From Porphyromonas cangingivalis (lineage in GTDB: Bacteria; Bacteroidota; Bacteroidia; Bacteroidales; Porphyromonadaceae): a DNA stretch of 64,000 nt. Shown here one piece after another: positions 62,895 to 64,000 of this stretch; within the stretch, counting starts at the first letter, position 1, and each line of letters opens with the position of its first letter. The stretch is from the NCBI RefSeq assembly GCF_900638305.1, contig NZ_LR134506.1, positions 2,170,001 through 2,234,000 of the forward strand, in the 5' to 3' direction. The translations under genes and the position numbers were made by a program. The notes beneath the pieces were generated by a model. That model was not told the DNA's origin. It saw nothing but the letters and a program-made list of their open reading frames with translations, and did not search any database.

Positions 62895-63911
62895 TCAACT
62901 TACTCTGATCGACTTACCGACCTTCAGTGTGGTCTTCGATGTCAATCCATTGAGCTTGCAAAGTTTAGCCACAGATGTGCCGTATTTGGCCGCGATGCCG
63001 GAGAGAGTATCCCCTTGACGTATCTTGTGGACGGCGATGCTTGAGCCCTTGGAGCCCGAAGACTTCTTCTTTTTGGCAAGATAAGAAGTGCCTGTGATGG
63101 CTTTTTGAGTGTTTCTCTTGACAAATACGTACTGTTCCTTGAGGGGAATACCGGTGTCAAAGTTGATGATCTCTTCCGGATTGATGGGGATACCCATAAA
63201 TCTTGTTTCGAAGTGGAGGTGTGGCCCTGTCGAACGACCGGTGTTTCCTCCGAGACCGATAGGTTCACCTGCTCTGACAATCTGTCCTTCTTGGATCAAA
63301 TGCTTCGAAAGGTGCCCATAAACTGTCTCCAACCCATTGGGGTGACGCACCACGATGTAGTTGCCATAACCCTTGCGCTCAAAACTGACGATACGCACCT
63401 TGCCATCGAAGGCCGAACGAATCGTGTCGCCCACTTGTACCTTGAGGTCTATGCCGTAGTGCATACGACGGAAGCGACGGCGGTAGCCAAATCGAGATGT
63501 GGTAGCGGTAATGGTGGTCAGGGGGTAAGAGAATTCGGTACAATTGATGGAACAAGTGTCAGGAATCTGCACGGACTTGTTTCCTGCGAAGGGATTGACA
63601 TACTCACTCCAAGAGTCCTCTCCATAGAGATCCACTGCGGGAAACTCCAACTCCTCTTCGGAGACTTCGCTCATCATTTTCTTTAGTTCAAGGACTCTTC
63701 TGTTGTCCTTGATGGGTAGATTGTCTGCCAAGAGTTCGGCCGAAGGTTTGATTTCTTCTTTGCCTTTCTTCTTAGGCTGGGTGGTTGCGGGACTGGGGAC
63801 CTCTAACTTCTGGGCAGGTACTTCCAGCTTCTTCACCGGTGGGGTCGTGGCGTTGGCAAAGCTCAATAAAAACGACCCGGAACACAGCAGTAAAATCTGT
63901 CTGAACGTCAT
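62895..63911 (-). CDS. M23 (LytM-type) peptidase with C-terminal LysM
   Basis: A 338-residue protein with a signal peptide (MTFRQILLLCSGSFLLSFANA). The LytM fold contains MHYGIDL (the HxxxD motif) and PHLHFE (the HxH motif), both zinc-binding motifs of active M23 endopeptidases. A C-terminal LysM (about 295-338, HKIRQGDTLSGIAAKYGTSVAKLCKLNGL) anchors it to peptidoglycan. It likely cuts peptide cross-links in cell-wall turnover. It is upstream of, and separate from, the aroK unit. Confidence 0.92.
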   Translation of the reverse strand: MTFRQILLLCSGSFLLSFANATTPPVKKLEVPAQKLEVPSPATTQPKKKGKEEIKPSAELLADNLPIKDNRRVLELKKMMSEVSEEELEFPAVDLYGEDSWSEYVNPFAGNKSVQIPDTCSINCTEFSYPLTTITATTSRFGYRRRFRRMHYGIDLKVQVGDTIRSAFDGKVRIVSFERKGYGNYIVVRHPNGLETVYGHLSKHLIQEGQIVRAGEPIGLGGNTGRSTGPHLHFETRFMGIPINPEEIINFDTGIPLKEQYVFVKRNTQKAITGTSYLAKKKKSSGSKGSSIAVHKIRQGDTLSGIAAKYGTSVAKLCKLNGLTSKTTLKVGKSIRVS

Positions 63912-64000
63912 TAGTCTTTTCGTCTTTTGTTTATACTTGATCTTGAAGGCTCACCCTTGATGTTACTCTGCGGGAAGTTTATTCGCCGTCAAGACCGTCA

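Noticed and set aside
63912-64000. 3' end of another minus-strand gene at the right edge
   Set aside because: More than one short frame ends here (for example one ending KLPAE), and none is long enough to support a gene.
1-64000. Insertion sequences or transposases
   Set aside because: I saw no transposase motif or long terminal inverted repeat anywhere in the window.

Overview
The window looks like chromosomal DNA of a Porphyromonas-like member of the Bacteroidota. The evidence is the recurring Bacteroidota promoter signature (TTG/TTTG, 19 bases, TAnnTTTG), the weak or absent Shine-Dalgarno sites, and lineage-typical families: Bacteroidota-type RpoZ, DUF4293, DUF4270 beside a short GT5 glycogen synthase, DUF4249 beside a TonB-dependent receptor, GH3 proteins and plug-less outer-membrane barrels. 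Gene content resembles Porphyromonas, but I cannot name a species from sequence alone. Most of the window is moderate-GC core genome. Two stretches (about 36.6-38.8 kb and 55.5-58.9 kb) are clearly AT-richer by eye and carry defence-type genes.

Layout. 0-2 kb: end of a probable alpha/beta hydrolase, then bamD-rpoZ-DUF4293. 2.2-8.8 kb: tRNA-Lys, a 1001-residue TPR protein paired with an outer-membrane barrel, and an e(P4)-type acid phosphatase lipoprotein. 8.9-15 kb: clpB, two lipoproteins of unknown function and a VanW-family protein. 15-22.3 kb: recJ-recQ, acpP-fabF-rnc and purN. 22.5-27.4 kb: a fused glutamine-amidotransferase-like/M19 dipeptidase, gyrB, a small membrane protein and mutT. 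28-36.5 kb: TonB receptor plus DUF4249 lipoprotein, a methyltransferase, small proteins, an outer-membrane protein, an acetyltransferase and a GH3 protein. 36.7-38.7 kb: a convergent cytosine methyltransferase and restriction enzyme. 38.8-45.6 kb: a cobalt uptake and early tetrapyrrole operon (cbiK, proline dehydrogenase, cbiM, cbiN, a cbiQ-cbiO-precorrin-2-dehydrogenase-like fusion, and a cobA-hemD fusion). 45.8-54.9 kb: lipB, an AddB-like nuclease, DUF4270, short glycogen synthase, a lipoprotein and slyD. 55.3-59 kb: tRNA-Phe, a 58-residue membrane protein, a CPBP-like protein, a large nuclease-STAND NTPase and a candidate small RNA. 59-63.9 kb: aroK, a LysM glucosaminidase, a zinc metallopeptidase lipoprotein and a LysM/M23 peptidase.

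The most unusual structure is spread through the intergenic DNA. Eight short arrays have an exact or near-exact 22-bp period, and each unit contains an imperfect dyad. Five arrays share one core (CAGAAT-nn-ATTCTG), two share a second (AAGTC-rTAy-GACTT-like) and one has a third (GTCTAA-centred). None lies between convergent genes, and most sit 50-170 bp upstream of a gene start (clpB, tRNA-Lys, tRNA-Phe, cbiK, mutT, the TPR gene, the outer-membrane protein). Same-phase palindromes two helical turns apart, with sequence uniform within an array but different between arrays, could be a dispersed repeat family or binding platforms for an oligomeric DNA-binding protein.

Functional links. The cobalt operon joins uptake (CbiMN plus the fused CbiQO) to uroporphyrinogen-III synthesis, its methylation and cobalt chelation (CbiK). 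The third domain of the fusion is precorrin-2-dehydrogenase-like but seems to lack the catalytic aspartate of CysG. RecJ/RecQ, the AddB-like nuclease, GyrB and MutT form a DNA maintenance set. The methyltransferase/restriction pair and the nuclease-STAND protein are defence candidates. The many lipoproteins, barrels and peptidoglycan hydrolases reflect an envelope-rich gram-negative lifestyle.
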